This document shows, in pieces, positions 24,105 to 36,310 of a DNA stretch of 64,000 nucleotides. A model generated the notes under the pieces. That model ran no database searches and had not been told where the DNA came from. It saw only the letters and a list, made by a program, of their open reading frames with translations. Where the stretch lies: the NCBI GenBank assembly GCA_031002005.1, contig CM061921.1:177204935-177268934 (forward strand). The letters are read 5' to 3'. A program made the position numbers and the translations under genes. How positions within the stretch are numbered: the stretch's first letter is position 1; every line of letters starts with the position of its first letter. The stretch comes from Vandiemenella viatica. Taxonomy: Eukaryota > Arthropoda > Insecta > Orthoptera > Morabidae.

Positions 24105-24356
24105 AGCGTTACGTGTGCTAAGCACTATGAAAATCGGATGAAAACTGTGGGTTTGTGTGAACAACGTTCACAAGAGGAGGGAAAGGAAGAGAGGGTTTGG
24201 TTTTTTTTAAAATCAAACGTAAACAGTGGTTTTCTGTTTGTTTTAAAGTAGACGTATGCAAGTTTCTATCAAAATCGTATAAAAACTGTTTGTTTGTATG
24301 AAGAACATTGGCAAAAAAAAAAAAACCATTCCTTTTATATATTAGATACAAGTATA
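24105..24356 (-). mobile_element. Helitron-like 5' arm, reverse orientation
   Basis: Carries the AAAACTGTGGGTTTGTGTGAACAACG and AAACAGTGGTTTTC words found repeatedly at 56951-60200 and, inverted, at the start of the Helitron at 36311. The right edge, read on the minus strand, is TCTAATATATAAAAGG, the TC-TATA-like start seen in many insect Helitrons. The 3' hairpin and CTAG end are not present here. Confidence 0.5.
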
Positions 24357-24411
24357 ATCTGTACTTTCATTACTGTCCAAGCGCAAGACGTCATACTTAA
24401 AGATATAGATA

Positions 24412-24510
24412 TACTGCTATTGTAGCATGTTGGTGACGCGAACTCGTAAGATTTTAATCATCCAAGTAGCGTCCAACGCTCATATCATACGCGCAACTCA
24501 TAAAGGCCAA
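24412..24510 (+). repeat. Dispersed repeat, unit 1
   Basis: The sequence from CATGTTGGTGACGCGAACTC to ATATCATACGCGCAACTCAT matches, with a few differences, the reverse complement of 63435-63560, including CATGTTGG, AAGATTTTA, CATCCA, GCGTCCAAC and ATATCATA-GCGCAAC in the same order. Partial copies lie at 23405-23435 and 23785-23826. Class unknown. Confidence 0.6.
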
Positions 24511-27500
24511 CATCCGGCTGCATGATTTCTAGCTCCATCTGTTATTTGATTAAAAAGCACTTTTTATGTATAATTATTAATAGCAGACTACGATTCTATC
24601 CAAATATGGCCGCAAGTATTTTTAATTTTAAAAAAATTTAAAAATGAAAAAGTTTCGTACAATTGTTTTTTTTTTTAAAATTATAATTCATTTCAAAAAT
24701 AAAATAAAAAGTTTTGGTTGCTTATGTAAAATTGTCAGACACGTGGAGGAAGAAGGACCTCCAGACAAAAGTGCGCAACGTGTTCAGCGAAAGTGATTTA
24801 TCTGTACGCCAAGACAAAGAACCAGTGTTTTGTGAGGGGGGCTGTTTTGTAATCGGCCGCAGTGTGCAACCAGCTATCAAAGGAAAACGGTAATACTCCG
24901 AACATTTTGTTTTTTGACTTCGTGCACGCTGCATACTGTTCGTATCCATAAGCGCCCTGTAGCCAACGCTACTGGAACTCTGCTCAAACGACTGAGAATA
25001 ATCCGGGAAACAGGAAAATGGCCGATTTTTGGTTTTTGTAATGTAATTGTAATTTAATTTATCTCTTCCTTTTCTTTTTTTGGAGTGTAGAGCTCACATT
25101 TAATAAACTAGATATTCCTGTCATTCATTCCGTGTATTTTAACAATAAATTTAATTGTACTTCAATTCAGTATTTCTACAATCTCTAATTCATAAAATCA
25201 CTGGTATGAAAAATAATAATAATCTATGTAAGACCGGCAGGTAATACATAGGTTTACTTCCCTCCAAACATCGCCTAACGCGCCTGTAGAAGTTTTCACT
25301 TCAAAAACATAGATGAATTTAAATACTGACACATTGTACTTGCGGGAAATCTGCAGAATAGTGTACACCTCTTCCGGTTAGTAACTTGGAACTCACGTAG
25401 ATCTGCTGGCATTGTTGCGTTATTATTATTTGTCGCAAAAGACTCCAAATGTTAAATGCGGGAGTTGAGGAATCCTTCCGTCCTCGTTATTGTTTGTTAT
25501 AAACATCTCAAATATTAGTCCACTGTGATTTGATTTAGTGCCTGTGGTATCGAAATTGTAAGACTAACTCACTGCAGCTGAATTCCGGGATGGTTTCTTC
25601 AAAAAGCCTTGAATTCCTTTCCGTTCCTTGTCCCCAGTACACTTTCGATTCTTACAAACGTGTTAGGTAAATCGTCTTTCGGTTGATTTGTTGATCTTGT
25701 TTCCCATCCCATCCATTTCTTCTCTCAGTTATCCATCTTTTAAATGGTGTAAGGGGGAATCACTGATTTTCAAGTTTTGACGCTTTTGGTGTTTCGTATT
25801 ATCTTCTTTTTATTGGTCCCCAGCGAGAAATAAACCTGAATAGAATATTTTGCTAAAAGGCAGTTCCCGTTCCAACCATACGAAATTTCGATGCATAAAC
25901 TCCATTCTGAACTAAGCAATAGTGCACATGCTTGTAGTAAAATACTAACGGTTGTAATTATTGTTAGCTTTTAATGAATTAGGAGAGGGTACTCTTTCTG
26001 AATAAATGTTGGGCCGAAAGTAATTACTGTGGATTAGCACTGTCGGCCCAAACTGTGAGCGGGGGTAATGTTGGTGTGGCACAATCGCTCACAAACACAA
26101 ATCATCCCACGCACACTCCTCTGTTTACTGCCTCGTTACATGTCATAATTTACGCAGAATAAACCTGGAGACTTCAATGAATGAAAGGAAACGAAACTCC
26201 TGGTTCTTGTGTTGTTTCGTCAGTGTAGTGTGAAAGGGGTTTACAGCCATTACGTTGCATTCCCGTACTTTTTCATTCTTTTTGGTTCTGTACTGTTCCA
26301 TATTTGTAGAAAGTGTGGTGCACTCGTTGTAGATCTGTATGTCTATCGGTGATACGCTATACGTGGTGCAGCAGTTTTAAATTTTCACTGTTCCATCGAC
26401 CTTATCCGGAAAAAATGAAGTGAATAGCTACAAAGTTAAATACGTAATTTATTTTTCCTAACATCTTTTCTTTCATATTATGGATTAGAGAATGAAGTGA
26501 ATTACTAAGGACTTAAATGCGTAATTTATTTTTTCGTAACATTATTTTCTTTCATGTTAAAAGTTCGACAAAATCTTGAATTAGATGTGGTTGTTTCGGC
26601 AATAAACGTGACATCGCCTTACACAATAACATTTTTCGACATCTGTGGAAGCAACTTTCTTTCATACCCTGCATGCACAAAATGGTAATTAACTTGAAGT
26701 TTAATTTATACTGCTGACGCGTTTAATACTGTTGTGGTCACGGATAGTTCTCGACTTCAGCGCCGTGGTGTGGAGTTCTTCGGAGATAATCGAGGTCTGT
26801 ACTGAAAGCAAACGCACCACGCACTGCTAAAAAGGAAAGCAAGAAAACTGGAGATATTCATGCCACTGAGAAGAGAAGAAGTAGCTAGCTTAACGATCTC
26901 ACAGCAGTGCTTCCTAAAACCTAAAGTGTTCTTGCATAATAATGATTTGAAAGTTTTTTTATTTTTTTGTTTTGTAATTTAATAATTCTGATCAGCAAGT
27001 GATATTACTAAAAGAACTGTATAAAATGCAAGTCATCTTTTTGGTATTTTCATGTTGTAAGATTGTGCAGGCAGTCCGATGTCCGGTTTATTCTTGTGAC
27101 CGGGTTCCTTTAGAGTTTGGTTTATCTATTTCACCATTACTCATACCTCTAATATGCATTGACACTCGTTGTGAGCACCGCCAATCTTTCGCCCACTGCT
27201 AAATATAAAAGATACTAGATGAAAATGGAACTCTACACATTGTTTAGTGAATATCGAAAAAGCAGTTACGATTTTATGCAGTAACGAATCACTTAGAGTC
27301 CATTATTCTTGGCTTCATAAGGTGTCCTGCAACAACGCGAGACGAGCTGTCTTGTACAACCCTGGGCGCAGTGCAGGTAGCCAGGTACAGTCTGGTTTGC
27401 TGGCGCATTCCAGCATGCTTCAGCCACAGTCAGCCGGCACCACAAATATAAATATGTTCTCTTATTATCAAAACTGGACGCAGTTGTTTATATGCAAGTG

Positions 27501-27895
27501 CTTGCTTAAAACCTGCGAAAATAATTATTTGTTGGTGAAGATATTTTCTCCTTTGTTCGTGTAAAGCGTCGACAGTAGCAGTAAAAATGTACATTTCGTT
27601 ATACTACCAGGAATAGAGGCTGTGCTTCTTCATGCACTGAACCATTTCAGTGTACGCACATGAATCGTGTATTGGCATTTTTTTTTTTTTTTTTTTAAAT
27701 ACAGTTCACTCTGCCACTTTGAAATGGCCACTGCGTAAGTCGAAAAGAAATAACGCATGCTGTCCGACACAACAGTGTATGGAAAACATCGCCTTTTAGG
27801 CCAACAAATAATATTTCGTATTGAACAAACAAACACGTTTTGCTAAGAGGACAGCTACCTTCATTTATGATTTAACATACCCATTACCAGTACAT
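24511..27895. other. No gene recognised; one SINE-A scrap
   Basis: About 3.4 kb, mostly AT-rich with T runs near 24665. The stretch 25576-25640 (CCGGGATGGTTTCTTCAAAA, CTTGAATTCCTTTCCGTTCC) is a worn piece of SINE-A, plus strand. Open stretches such as 27247-27564 show no recognisable domain. A T18 run lies at about 27679-27696. Confidence 0.4.
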
Positions 27896-27899
27896 CAGT

Positions 27900-28085
27900 T
27901 GTATTTTACCTTCGACATTTCTCTCTTTTCTTAAAATGTGACCCATCTTCCTGTCTTCCCATCTTCTTTCTTCGCCCAGGCTTTATCTGTCCAACTACAT
28001 TTCAAGCGCTTCTTCTTTCCTTCTTTCTGGAATTCCAAAATCCCAAGCTTTAATTTCATAAAGTAATGTGCCCCGAACTTGGGTC
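27900..28085 (-). mobile_element. Diverged RTE-like LINE 3' fragment
   Basis: A reverse-oriented, strongly diverged match to the 3' coding part of the 48219-51545 family. AAAATGTGACCCATCTTCCTGTC parallels the long copy's AAAATATGACCTACCAGCCTGTC, followed by CATTTCAAGCGCTTCTTC and CTGGAATTCC blocks at the expected spacing. More divergent than the copies at 7185 and 39328, so older. Confidence 0.55.
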
Positions 28086-28389
28086 TATGACTCTATGGTC
28101 ATAGGTCAATGTTACTTCAGCACTGCAGGGGTCTTAGAAGTTGTTTGGCCGTTCTTAATTTTAGATGAATTGTGAATTTCCAGCCATTTCTTATTTCTGA
28201 TTCTTGTACAAACTATTGGATTGCAATAACGCAAGTTCGAATTACTGGCCCATGCATTGGTGTAAAATTTAATCCTTTTGCTATGAAGTTACATTGAGAA
28301 ATCAAAGGGTAGTATGCTGACGATAAGAGTGTGTAATTTAACTGCCTTTCCCACTGGTGTACGAGTTACTGTTTTGTGTGGACGACTGT

Positions 28390-28612
28390 GTAGTCTAGAA
28401 TGAAAGATGAAGGAAGTGACAGGATGAAATCCGGTGCTGGCCAATTCCCTCACTCATTTGGGGTTTAACTCAGGACACCTACCTACCCTGCCGGCCAATT
28501 TCCGAGTATGAAAATTTCTCCAGCCACCAGGATTCAAACCGTGTATCTGGAGCCACCTGAGCCAATGGGGTGAGCATGGGGTAGATCCAGGAATAGTCAA
28601 CATGTATTTGTT
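28390..28612 (-). repeat. SINE-like repeat with box-B motif
   Basis: On the minus strand a box-B-like GGTTTGAATCCTGG (about 28528-28541) is followed by a TGGCCGGCAGGGTAGGTAGG body, an arrangement seen in tRNA-derived SINEs. No second copy lies in this window, and box A (perhaps TGGCTCAGGTGGC near 28556) is only approximate. Confidence 0.4.
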
Positions 28613-29610
28613 CCGAGACAATAGTGGCACTTCGGTTTTTGTAAATGCTCACACGATTGGTTATAATTATTGAGGGAGTACATATAAACGCTTCGGATAG
28701 TTAATTTTCCAGTGACCAATTTATAATGATTGCACTCTCAACTCAGAACTCATATTCCGTTTATGCGTCCTCTCTCCTCATCCGTATATCAACTGATGCT
28801 AAGGATGCATGAAACCATTGCGCTCAGACATTACGTCTTTACTACTCGTCAAAGTTTCTGTACATAACTTGGAGAGAGGAAGTCGTAATAGAAAACATTG
28901 TTTGACGTGATTTTCTTACACACTTTTCATTTGACAGAGAGTTTAGATACACAGCATACTGGAAAATCTATTTTCAAGGACAAGCGATAAGGTAATTCTA
29001 TCAGTTAACGCTATATATCTTATCATTTAATATTACCAAGATATGTTTTTGGTCTGGTGATTGATTGTTTCTGGCAATCTTGTCTAGTAGCAAAATACAC
29101 GCCTTCCCCCCCCCCCCCCCCATTTTAAGCATAAACCTTGTACTTGTGGGGATCCTCTGTGATCATTCGGCCTAAATGGTTTTGTGCATTCATGTGAGCT
29201 TCTTTTGACCGCTGTGGATGGAAGACTGAAAAAAAAAAGACTGTTCGTCATTCTTTGTATGAAATATGCGCCAAATTATGTAACGAGAATATCCGGACGC
29301 ATACTCATAGTTTCTTTGTGAGACTATATAAATCAGTCAATGTTTCTGGTTATACCGAACATAATTGTTGTAATTTTAACAGTAGCTATGCGTAACGTAC
29401 TTGCATCTACGCTTGAACCTCACATTTTACTAGTAAAAAGAAATTATTTCCTTGTTGCTATGTGTCAAACCTTCGTTACAGAACATAGAACTAACTTGAT
29501 CTGATTCTTATTAAACACTAAATTTATTTTCTCTATACAGTCGATAATATAGAAGGTTTCGCAAAAATTTCTTCCCTTCCGACCCTTCGATTTGGTTGGT
29601 TTGCGGCACC
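28613..29610. other. No gene recognised
   Basis: AT-rich; a C14-15 run at about 29107-29121 is the only distinctive feature. Confidence 0.4.
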
Positions 29611-29611
29611 A

Positions 29612-29838
29612 TGATGGTGTGTGGTGGGTGAGCGGTTAACGCTCTAGTCTCGCATTCGGGAGGACGCCGGTTCGAATCCCCGACCGGGCATCCAGATTTG
29701 GGGTTTCCATGGTTTCCCCAAATCATTCCAGGCAAATGCAGGAATCCTTCCTTAAAAGGGCCATAGCCGAATTCCTTCCCATTCCTTGTCCCCAATCCCA
29801 TCCCGCCTCAAATGACGTCGACGAGGTGTAAAGCCATA
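29612..29838 (+). mobile_element. tRNA-derived SINE (SINE-A), GTAAAGCC subfamily
   Basis: Near-complete plus-strand copy: head with GGTGGGTGAGCGG, box B GGTTCGAATCC at about 29670, the shared CATCCAGATTTGGGG body, and a GACGTCGACGAGGTGTAAAGC end, the same tail type as the copy at 6383. Confidence 0.9.
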
Positions 29839-29884
29839 AGTGGTGCTGGAAGAAATTTTCATAATCAGGTCGTGTCGGTAATCT

Positions 29885-30045
29885 GTCCCTTTCTACAGCT
29901 CTTCTTTCAGGAGACCGTTGGCAAGTTGTGGGTGACTCCTTATATCGAGAATCATTCAGTCGCCAGAGCATCGTCCGTGGAAATAGGTTGCATCACTCGA
30001 AGAAGTGGTTGACAGTCTATCCCAAACCCTTACACCTTTCATTTG
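29885..30045 (-). mobile_element. RTE-like LINE 5'-end-only fragment
   Basis: Matches the 5' leader of the long LINE copy at about 51392-51542 on the minus strand. Shared words are GGCAAG, GGGTGACTCCTTATA, TCAGTCGCCAGAGC, TCGTCCGTG and CCCAAACCCTTACACC, with a 24-bp gap. No LINE coding sequence follows. LINE insertions normally lose 5' ends, so a 5'-only piece needs another origin. Confidence 0.8.
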
Positions 30046-30049
30046 TAGT

Positions 30050-30960
30050 CTGCATTTACCTTGTATCCTGTCCTTACATCCAGCGTATTGCAGTCATGTC
30101 ATACCATTTCATGCTGCGATAATTTTTTATCTTTTCGTTTCTCCAAAATTCGATATTCCTGATGAGACCTCTCCCCGCTATCCAATCGACCCAAAGACGT
30201 TCTATATAGTTCAGTTCGGAGAACGTTGCTGTCGAGGTACCGCTGCAAACATGGCACCTGGCATTGTAACACGGGACCATTCCGTAAAAACGATTCATTA
30301 ACCAGAATGTTACTATAGGCCTTTGTGTTCATGTTACCGCGGACCGTGAAAAAGCCTCACACCATCGCTCCGCAACTACCGAATTTCCTAGCTGGCGCTA
30401 TACACTCCGACAGAAGTTTCTCCCCGGGTAGACGTCTATCGGATCGGAATAATGTTATTCTCGACTCATAACTCCAAACAATCGATTTCCATAGCACAAG
30501 TGTCCAGTTGCGACGATCCAAACACCACCTGAGTCGCCGAGCTTTATTGTTTGTCATGATGTGTGGATTTTGCGCAGCTGCTCTTCCGAAATATCAAAAT
30601 TCTCAGACCTCTGTACGCCATGTTCCAATGGAAACCGATATTCCCGGTGCTGCGTGAAACTCCATGGGTTGCGCCCTAGTTTTTACAGTTTCACGTTTCA
30701 CAATTCTGCGATGTCTGTCCGTCGAAATTGGAGATCGCCCAGAAATTGTAGCATTGGCACAATGCCCATCGATCTTCCACTAACGCAGGACAAATGACCG
30801 TTCATTTGGGCCTGTTAACCGTCACTGCAATCGCCCGGCTAGACAGCTCACAATCAGAAAGCTCTGTACCTCGCATCTACAGCGGCCTGCAACACACAAG
30901 TCAACTCACGGACTCAATTACCCGTCTTCACAGGTTCACAGTTACTTTTGGTAGATAGTG
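30050..30960 (-). mobile_element. Tc1-like transposon relic (fourth lineage)
   Basis: A minus-strand Tc1-type transposase in broken frames. The clearest part is 30557-30357: RRLRWCLDRRNWTLVLWKS, then WSYESRITLFRSD (family DES; the first catalytic Asp is changed to Tyr), GEKLL and KFGSCGAMV (family KFGGGSVMVWG). The upstream DNA-binding part is spread over about 30560-30900, and the C-terminal part lies left of 30350. The stretch 30100-30330 covers the second Asp/Glu region but reads out of frame. No inverted repeats found; inactive. Confidence 0.65.
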
Positions 30961-31452
30961 TACAATATTTTATCCCATAGATTTATACATGTGTATGTTC
31001 TTCTTTGATGAGTCTTAGATACTATGTTTGCTGTGATTAGTTCATAGATCCTTTACCAATTATCCTTGATTGCAATCCACAGCTATATTACTGTGTTTTC
31101 TTCTTTCTTTACAGTTTTTCTTCCATTTTCACATACTTAATTAGCTCTTACGGTTCCCTATATATACTTCTATTTTTCTCACCATCTTCATACAATGTTG
31201 GCATATTAACTTCCAACAAAGTGGTTGTCACAGGATCAATTTCCGTCTTCATCTATTTAATTATATCACCTAACTGCTGGTTTTCACAAATTTAGACTAA
31301 TCCTGCACTTTGTTAGATCAGCTTAACTTCTCTCACACCGGGCAGTGTTAAAGTATATTGGGACTGGGTTTGAGTCTTGAACCCCTGTACTAGCAGTTCT
31401 GATTGCGTTGTTTAGGCGGTATCCCGCAATCATCACAGCGAATACATAATAC
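30961..31452. other. No gene recognised
   Basis: About 490 bp of AT-rich DNA between the Tc1-like relic and the CR1-like LINE; nothing recognised. Confidence 0.35.
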
Positions 31453-31454
31453 AA

Positions 31455-32235
31455 GTTACATGTTTCAACACATTAGAATAAGTTCCCTCAACAGAATGCA
31501 ACAGAGAGTACAGAGAAGAGCCGCTCGATTCGTGACCGCTTGCTACAGTCCTTAGGACACATCCATAAATTACGTGAGGTGTTTTTCCGGATTTTCGGAC
31601 CCCCCCCCCCCTCTGGTGAGATTTTGGTGAGATCTGGTCCCGTCATACTTCCCCCTACATGTCATCTTCGCAAAATTTTGAGACCCTTTTTTTTTTAGGT
31701 CTCACCCTCACTTTTCGGCGAATTACCGTCCTAAAATCAACTTTCGCGTCATTTGTAGACCTTTTTTTTTAGCTCTACAGTCCGGCCCGAATTTAAAAAA
31801 ATCTCACGTGAGATTTCCGTTGACCCACCTCCCCCTTGGTGAGATTTCGCTCGACCCCCCCCCCCCTATTTCACCTCACGTAATTTATGGATGCCCCCTT
31901 ATGAAAGCGTTACAGAACTGATTATTAGACTAGGCTGGGAGTCTCTGGTAGATAGACGACGCACGTTTCGTATAAACTTATTGGTAAACATGCGTACTCC
32001 CACTTTCACTTACGAGTGTAGTGAAATACTTCGTCCACCAACCTATTTGGGTCGGAATGACAGGAAAGATAAAATTAGAGAAATAAGGTGCCGCACTGAT
32101 TCTTATATGAATTATTTTTTTCCTCGTACCATTAGGGATTGGAATGCACAACAAAGAGATTAGGTTTGGTGCTGAGCACCCTCTGCCACCCACAGTTTTC
32201 TGAATTGCAGAGTATATATGTAGATGTAGAAGCCG
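31455..32235 (+). mobile_element. CR1-like LINE 3' end, interrupted by a MITE
   Basis: Plus-strand C-terminal end of a CR1-like LINE protein. RMQQRVQRRAARFVTACYSP (31492-31551) joins, across the MITE at 31555-31898, to YESVTELIIRLGWESLVDRR (31900 onward), then DKIREIRCRTDSYMN and FFPRTIRDWN, ending at a stop at 32161-32163. The short 3' end carries the TGGTGCTGAGCACC word and TATATGTAGATGTAG tail also found at 2316. The RT domain is missing by 5' truncation. Apart from the MITE the frame is clean, so this is one of the younger LINE pieces here. Confidence 0.85.
31555..31898. mobile_element. 344-bp MITE with TTA duplication (copy H1, PIF/Harbinger-like)
   Basis: Terminal inverted repeats: the left end has CATCCATAAATTACGTGAGG and the right end its complement, CCTCACGTAATTTATGGATG. 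Subterminal GGTGAGATTT motifs and C-runs (about 31603 and 31856) sit on each side. TTA flanks both ends (31552-31554 and 31899-31901). Removing one TTA plus the element rejoins the LINE frame exactly, which proves the borders. TTA-type duplications suit PIF/Harbinger; superfamily is inferred from that. Confidence 0.9.
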
Positions 32236-33396
32236 CAAACCTTCACGTTTGATTTTCCAATAACTCTAAAAAAATTATCCACAGTAAAAACCATGTTTAT
32301 ATAATATCTTTACTTCCATTACTCCTGATCTTCTTGTTTCCAAATTCATAGAATTAAGATCCATATCCTACATACATTACATTCGTCCAAATTAATTAAA
32401 TTTTAATATGCCCCCATGACTTCAAACTATGTTCTTCGTTGCTTATTCCCATATTTTATATTTAACATATTTACATTTTATCTTTTATTCTTCCTCTGCT
32501 TCAATTTGCAGCTTATTCCAGCTTCATTTCTTTCTATACTTCGTCGCCATGATTCATAAAAGTTCTCGTCTTTTTCATATACGTCACTGCCCTTTAAATA
32601 TTCATCACCGATTCTTCTCGGCTTTAGTTTCATTTATTCATTATACCTTACGTCGCTCTGTTCTTCATTTTCTCAGATCATAGTCCGTTCAGTTGACAGA
32701 GGCGGCTCAAGGTCAGCCTTCTGTAACTGCACACCGCTGCCCTTACCGCCATCTACTCGCTTACGTGTAGCTAGGGGGCTGTGAGGTGAGGAGCGGGGCA
32801 AGGGGGTGAACACTGTCTTCTGCAACTACATTTCCTCCGTCAATTTCGGGTACTTCATTTTAGCGTAAAACTTCCACTTGATGTTCCGTTTTCATTTTAT
32901 TTCCTGTCATCTTTGCCAAGTCAAAAATCCCGTCATTACATTCAAAAATCTTCTCGTTCCATTGTCAACATTCATTTCAGACTCGAAGTTGCATTTGTTA
33001 CTCTCTTGCTCCGAATCTTCTTTTGTTAGACTTCCAGAAGTTGTTTCATCTTCCCCACTCGGTTTAATTACTTCCTCTGTTTCCTTTAATATTTCCGTTT
33101 CTGATATTGCCTTGGTTTCCTCTACATTCTCTTCTCTAAACTTTCAGTTTCGTCAGTATTTTCCTCAGCTCGTAACTTTCAGCTCCGCTTTCAACATATA
33201 ATGTAGCGTTCCTGTTACGACATGTGCTTGCATAGGGTTTCTGCAAACAGCTTGCTTGACAGTGATCCTTCCTGTCACCAATCACTTGTACTAACCCCAA
33301 GAGATAAAAGAAAACACTGTCAACATCCATACTGATTTGAAACTGATGTATTCAGAAAATTTCGGTTACATGGACGGCACCAGTGAAATAGAATGC
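32236..33396. other. No gene recognised; acidic antisense stretch
   Basis: Mostly AT-rich. The minus strand over about 33150-32870 reads as an acidic, glutamate-rich peptide (for example ETEILKETEEVIKPSGEDET) similar in character to the ORF at 35629-36310, perhaps from the same kind of sequence, but it is interrupted and short. Confidence 0.35.
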
Positions 33397-33397
33397 A

Positions 33398-33624
33398 CCG
33401 AGAATGGTGGTGTTACGGCTACCGTTGGCCTCGCATTCGGGAGGACGGCGGTTCGAATCCCCGTCCGGGCATTCAGATTTGGGTTTTCCATGGTTTCCCA
33501 AATCACTCCAGGCAAATGCCGGGATGCTTCCTTCAAAAGGCCATGGCCCCATTCCTTGCCCCCCATCCTTTCCCGTCTCTAAAGAACTCGCTGTTAGAGA
33601 GACGTAAAGCAGATAAAAAAAAAG
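33398..33624 (+). mobile_element. tRNA-derived SINE (SINE-A)
   Basis: Plus-strand copy with a slightly shortened head and box A, box B GGTTCGAATCC at about 33451, the standard body, a short deletion in the AATTCCTTCC part, and the CTGTTAGAGAGACG tail followed by an A-rich run. Same subfamily as the copy at 18512. Confidence 0.9.
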
Positions 33625-35628
33625 AAATAGAATGTCATCAGATTACTATCCGAAATTACATATGACTGCAGACTGAACCATTCAAACACACCGTAAGCAG
33701 CTTCCAATGATACTCCAAGAGATAGGAAGGTTTATGCAGTCATTGCAAGCTAAACATTACCTCAACCGGTGCCCAGGTTAGGTAACCCCTTAAGCGAAGT
33801 GCGCTACGTTGCGATACATCCGTGCTCACTCAATCACGCCTGCCCGAACAATGGTGGAGAAAAATGGCGATGCCATGTCTCATATAGAATTTCCGAAATC
33901 TTGCACGACTTATGGGGTCATGTGAAAAACTCAACATTATTTTATCTCCGTTTGACTTGAAAATTTTATATGTGTTAGAGTGTACTTGAAATGTTAATAT
34001 TGATTCTGTGAATCTTTCTACTAAGTTTTTGAGATAAAAATTCTTGAAGTAAGAAAACCTTAAATTCATCCTTATTCCTAAAGTTCTTACGTCTGTGAGC
34101 TGATTCTGCTATCATAATATTCTGTGAAAAATTCCCTAACTTATGGTGTATGATAAAGCCTGATTCTGATAGTAATTCGAAATGAAAGCCTCTCTTTTCC
34201 TGGTGCATCCCAATAGTTACAAATCTTGTTATATTTAATATCTCCGAAAGGTTTGGGCCTATCTATCTGGAATAACTTTCAAACTTCACCAGATTTAATT
34301 TCCTATCAGATTGTTATGTTATTTAATCGCTATAGTATCTCCTTCTTATAGATTCCTTACAAGGTATTTACTACTAACTTATTGTCGCTACATTATGACG
34401 TCACAGCCTCCATCTTTTTTTATTAAACTTTAATTTTGCTTTTACGGCCTAAATCTTATCGGAATTTACATATAAAATCGCTCTGTGAGTTTAAAAAATT
34501 TCTTGTCAATTTGAATTACTTTCTTTGCTGTGAGTAGCTTAATTCTCCACAATTTTTGAAACGTGATAATCAACCAAAACCTCATTTTTCGTCTAAAAAC
34601 CAATTTCCCTTTTAACTATTGACTCTATTTTTGCATATGTTGTGTACTATTTTATTCTGAATCTTTTGAGCTATAAAGCTTTGCTGTGAGTTGAAAATTG
34701 AAGCTGTTAATTTTAAGAAAACTGATTCTTATGAAATCTTTCCTACGTGTTTTGGAATCACTCATTCCTGATGTCTTCTTAATACAATTTTCCCTACCAA
34801 AAGTGTCATATCTCGTTTTAATCGTAATTTATAAATGCATTACAATCGCTTATGAAATAATAAAAACTTTTTTTTACTACACTCGACAATTTCTGAAATA
34901 AACTGAATTATGCTCGCTAACATAGTTTCTGACTCACAAACTACTGTAAAAAAATTATTTGCTATTGATTTTATTTGTTTTAAAGACCCTTTCACCTTTT
35001 TTTAAAGGTGTATTGGCAAAACTAAGGTTATATTACATTCCCTATTTCTTGATATGACTTCTCTGCAATTTTGAAGTCTGTCCCCATAGGAATAATAAAT
35101 TCTTCACCGTCGCTTACATCACCAAACAATACCCCACTTTGTCTTCTTCAGTCAGTGTTTGAGGGCCGGCTACCTAGGCTGTAGCCTATAGGCCCGCACC
35201 ACAAACAAAAATAAAATATTGACATGCGCTGTGAGAAAGAAATATTGTGTTTTAATCTTTCTCTATGGCGTGCTTTGGTGATGTTAATAATCTTTTATCG
35301 TTTGTTTTATCTTAATATGTAGGACTACTGTCTCATATTGTTACTAAAACTTTTGAGTTTGTAATTTTGCGGACTTTTGCTGAGGGTATTTGGTTGCAAC
35401 AGTAGTACTAAAATAGACAGCACCTGAACGTGCGGCCATAACTTGCTAACATCATTCACTTCAATCTCGGAAACGATTCAGAAAGCACGTTTTGAAATTT
35501 CGATTCTTCAGTAACTTATCATCGTATATTTTTACGATCATTGCATAATTCAATATTTTGCACTAAAAGGTTTATTAATTTAATAATAAGTAATCGATAT
35601 TTATAAGAGCCTGCACCACAATTATAGC
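33625..35628. other. No gene recognised
   Basis: Two kb of AT-rich DNA with no convincing gene or named repeat. A short GC-richer block lies at about 35160-35205. Confidence 0.35.
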
Positions 35629-36310
35629 CTAGGGGCGTACAGATCTTAAAGGGCCGACGACATACTCTAAATACGGCCCTGAGCGTTTCATGCATTTTTT
35701 TCCCTTTTGTTCACCATTTTCGGGTATCTTCTTTATATTCAGTGCGCACTGGGTGTTTTCTTTCCTGTCACTCAAATTTTCTTCCGTTTGTACCTCACGT
35801 TTCCGATTTTCTGGAATCTCCCTTATCTCATCCGTTACTTCTTTCAACGTCTCCCCCGTCTTCCGGGTAAACATACATTCTGTTCTTCTTTCACTCTGCA
35901 GAACTCTGTCATTAGTCTCCTTTTCCATATCTTCACTTTTTTTTTCTTGATTTTCTTGCATTTGTATTAAGAAGGACATGTGGTGTTGGAAACCTTCTTT
36001 CCTTTCTCGAGAGTCATCTGTTTGACTCGGAACTGCTGAAAACGCATTTTCTACCAACTCATTTCCTCCCTCATTATCATTAGTTTCATTAACCAACTAA
36101 TTACTCCATCATTATTAACTGTTCCATTGCCCAATGCACTGTTCCCCTCACTATTGTCAAGACTGCTTAATTCAGTTTCAACCTGTCCAACATTATTACT
36201 GCCTTCATGACGGTTTACATTTTCAACATGGAAACTGATAACCCCCGAGCTATCGGCTTCCCAACCGGAATTATTAATTTCATCTTCCCTCAAACTACTT
36301 CCAACATTCA
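35629..36310 (-). pseudogene. Acidic, coiled-coil-type ORF, frameshifted and truncated
   Basis: A minus-strand reading frame of about 225 codons with a single frameshift near 36070-36090. The right part (36310-36060) is acidic and Asn/Ser-rich. The left part (36096-35629) has long Glu/Lys/Arg-rich stretches (EGFQHHMSFLIQMQENQEKK, EVTDEIREIPENRKREV) with the spacing of a coiled coil. There is no catalytic motif or signal peptide. Retrotransposon gag N-termini in insects can look like this, but a host coding relic is equally possible, so I give no function. The Helitron starting at 36311 cuts the frame at its upstream end. Confidence 0.4.

Noticed and set aside
29107..31870. C-runs (29107, 31603, 31856) as G-quadruplex or regulatory elements
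   Set aside because: Two belong to the MITE at 31555; the other is an isolated homopolymer run. Without flanking signals they are best called simple repeats.
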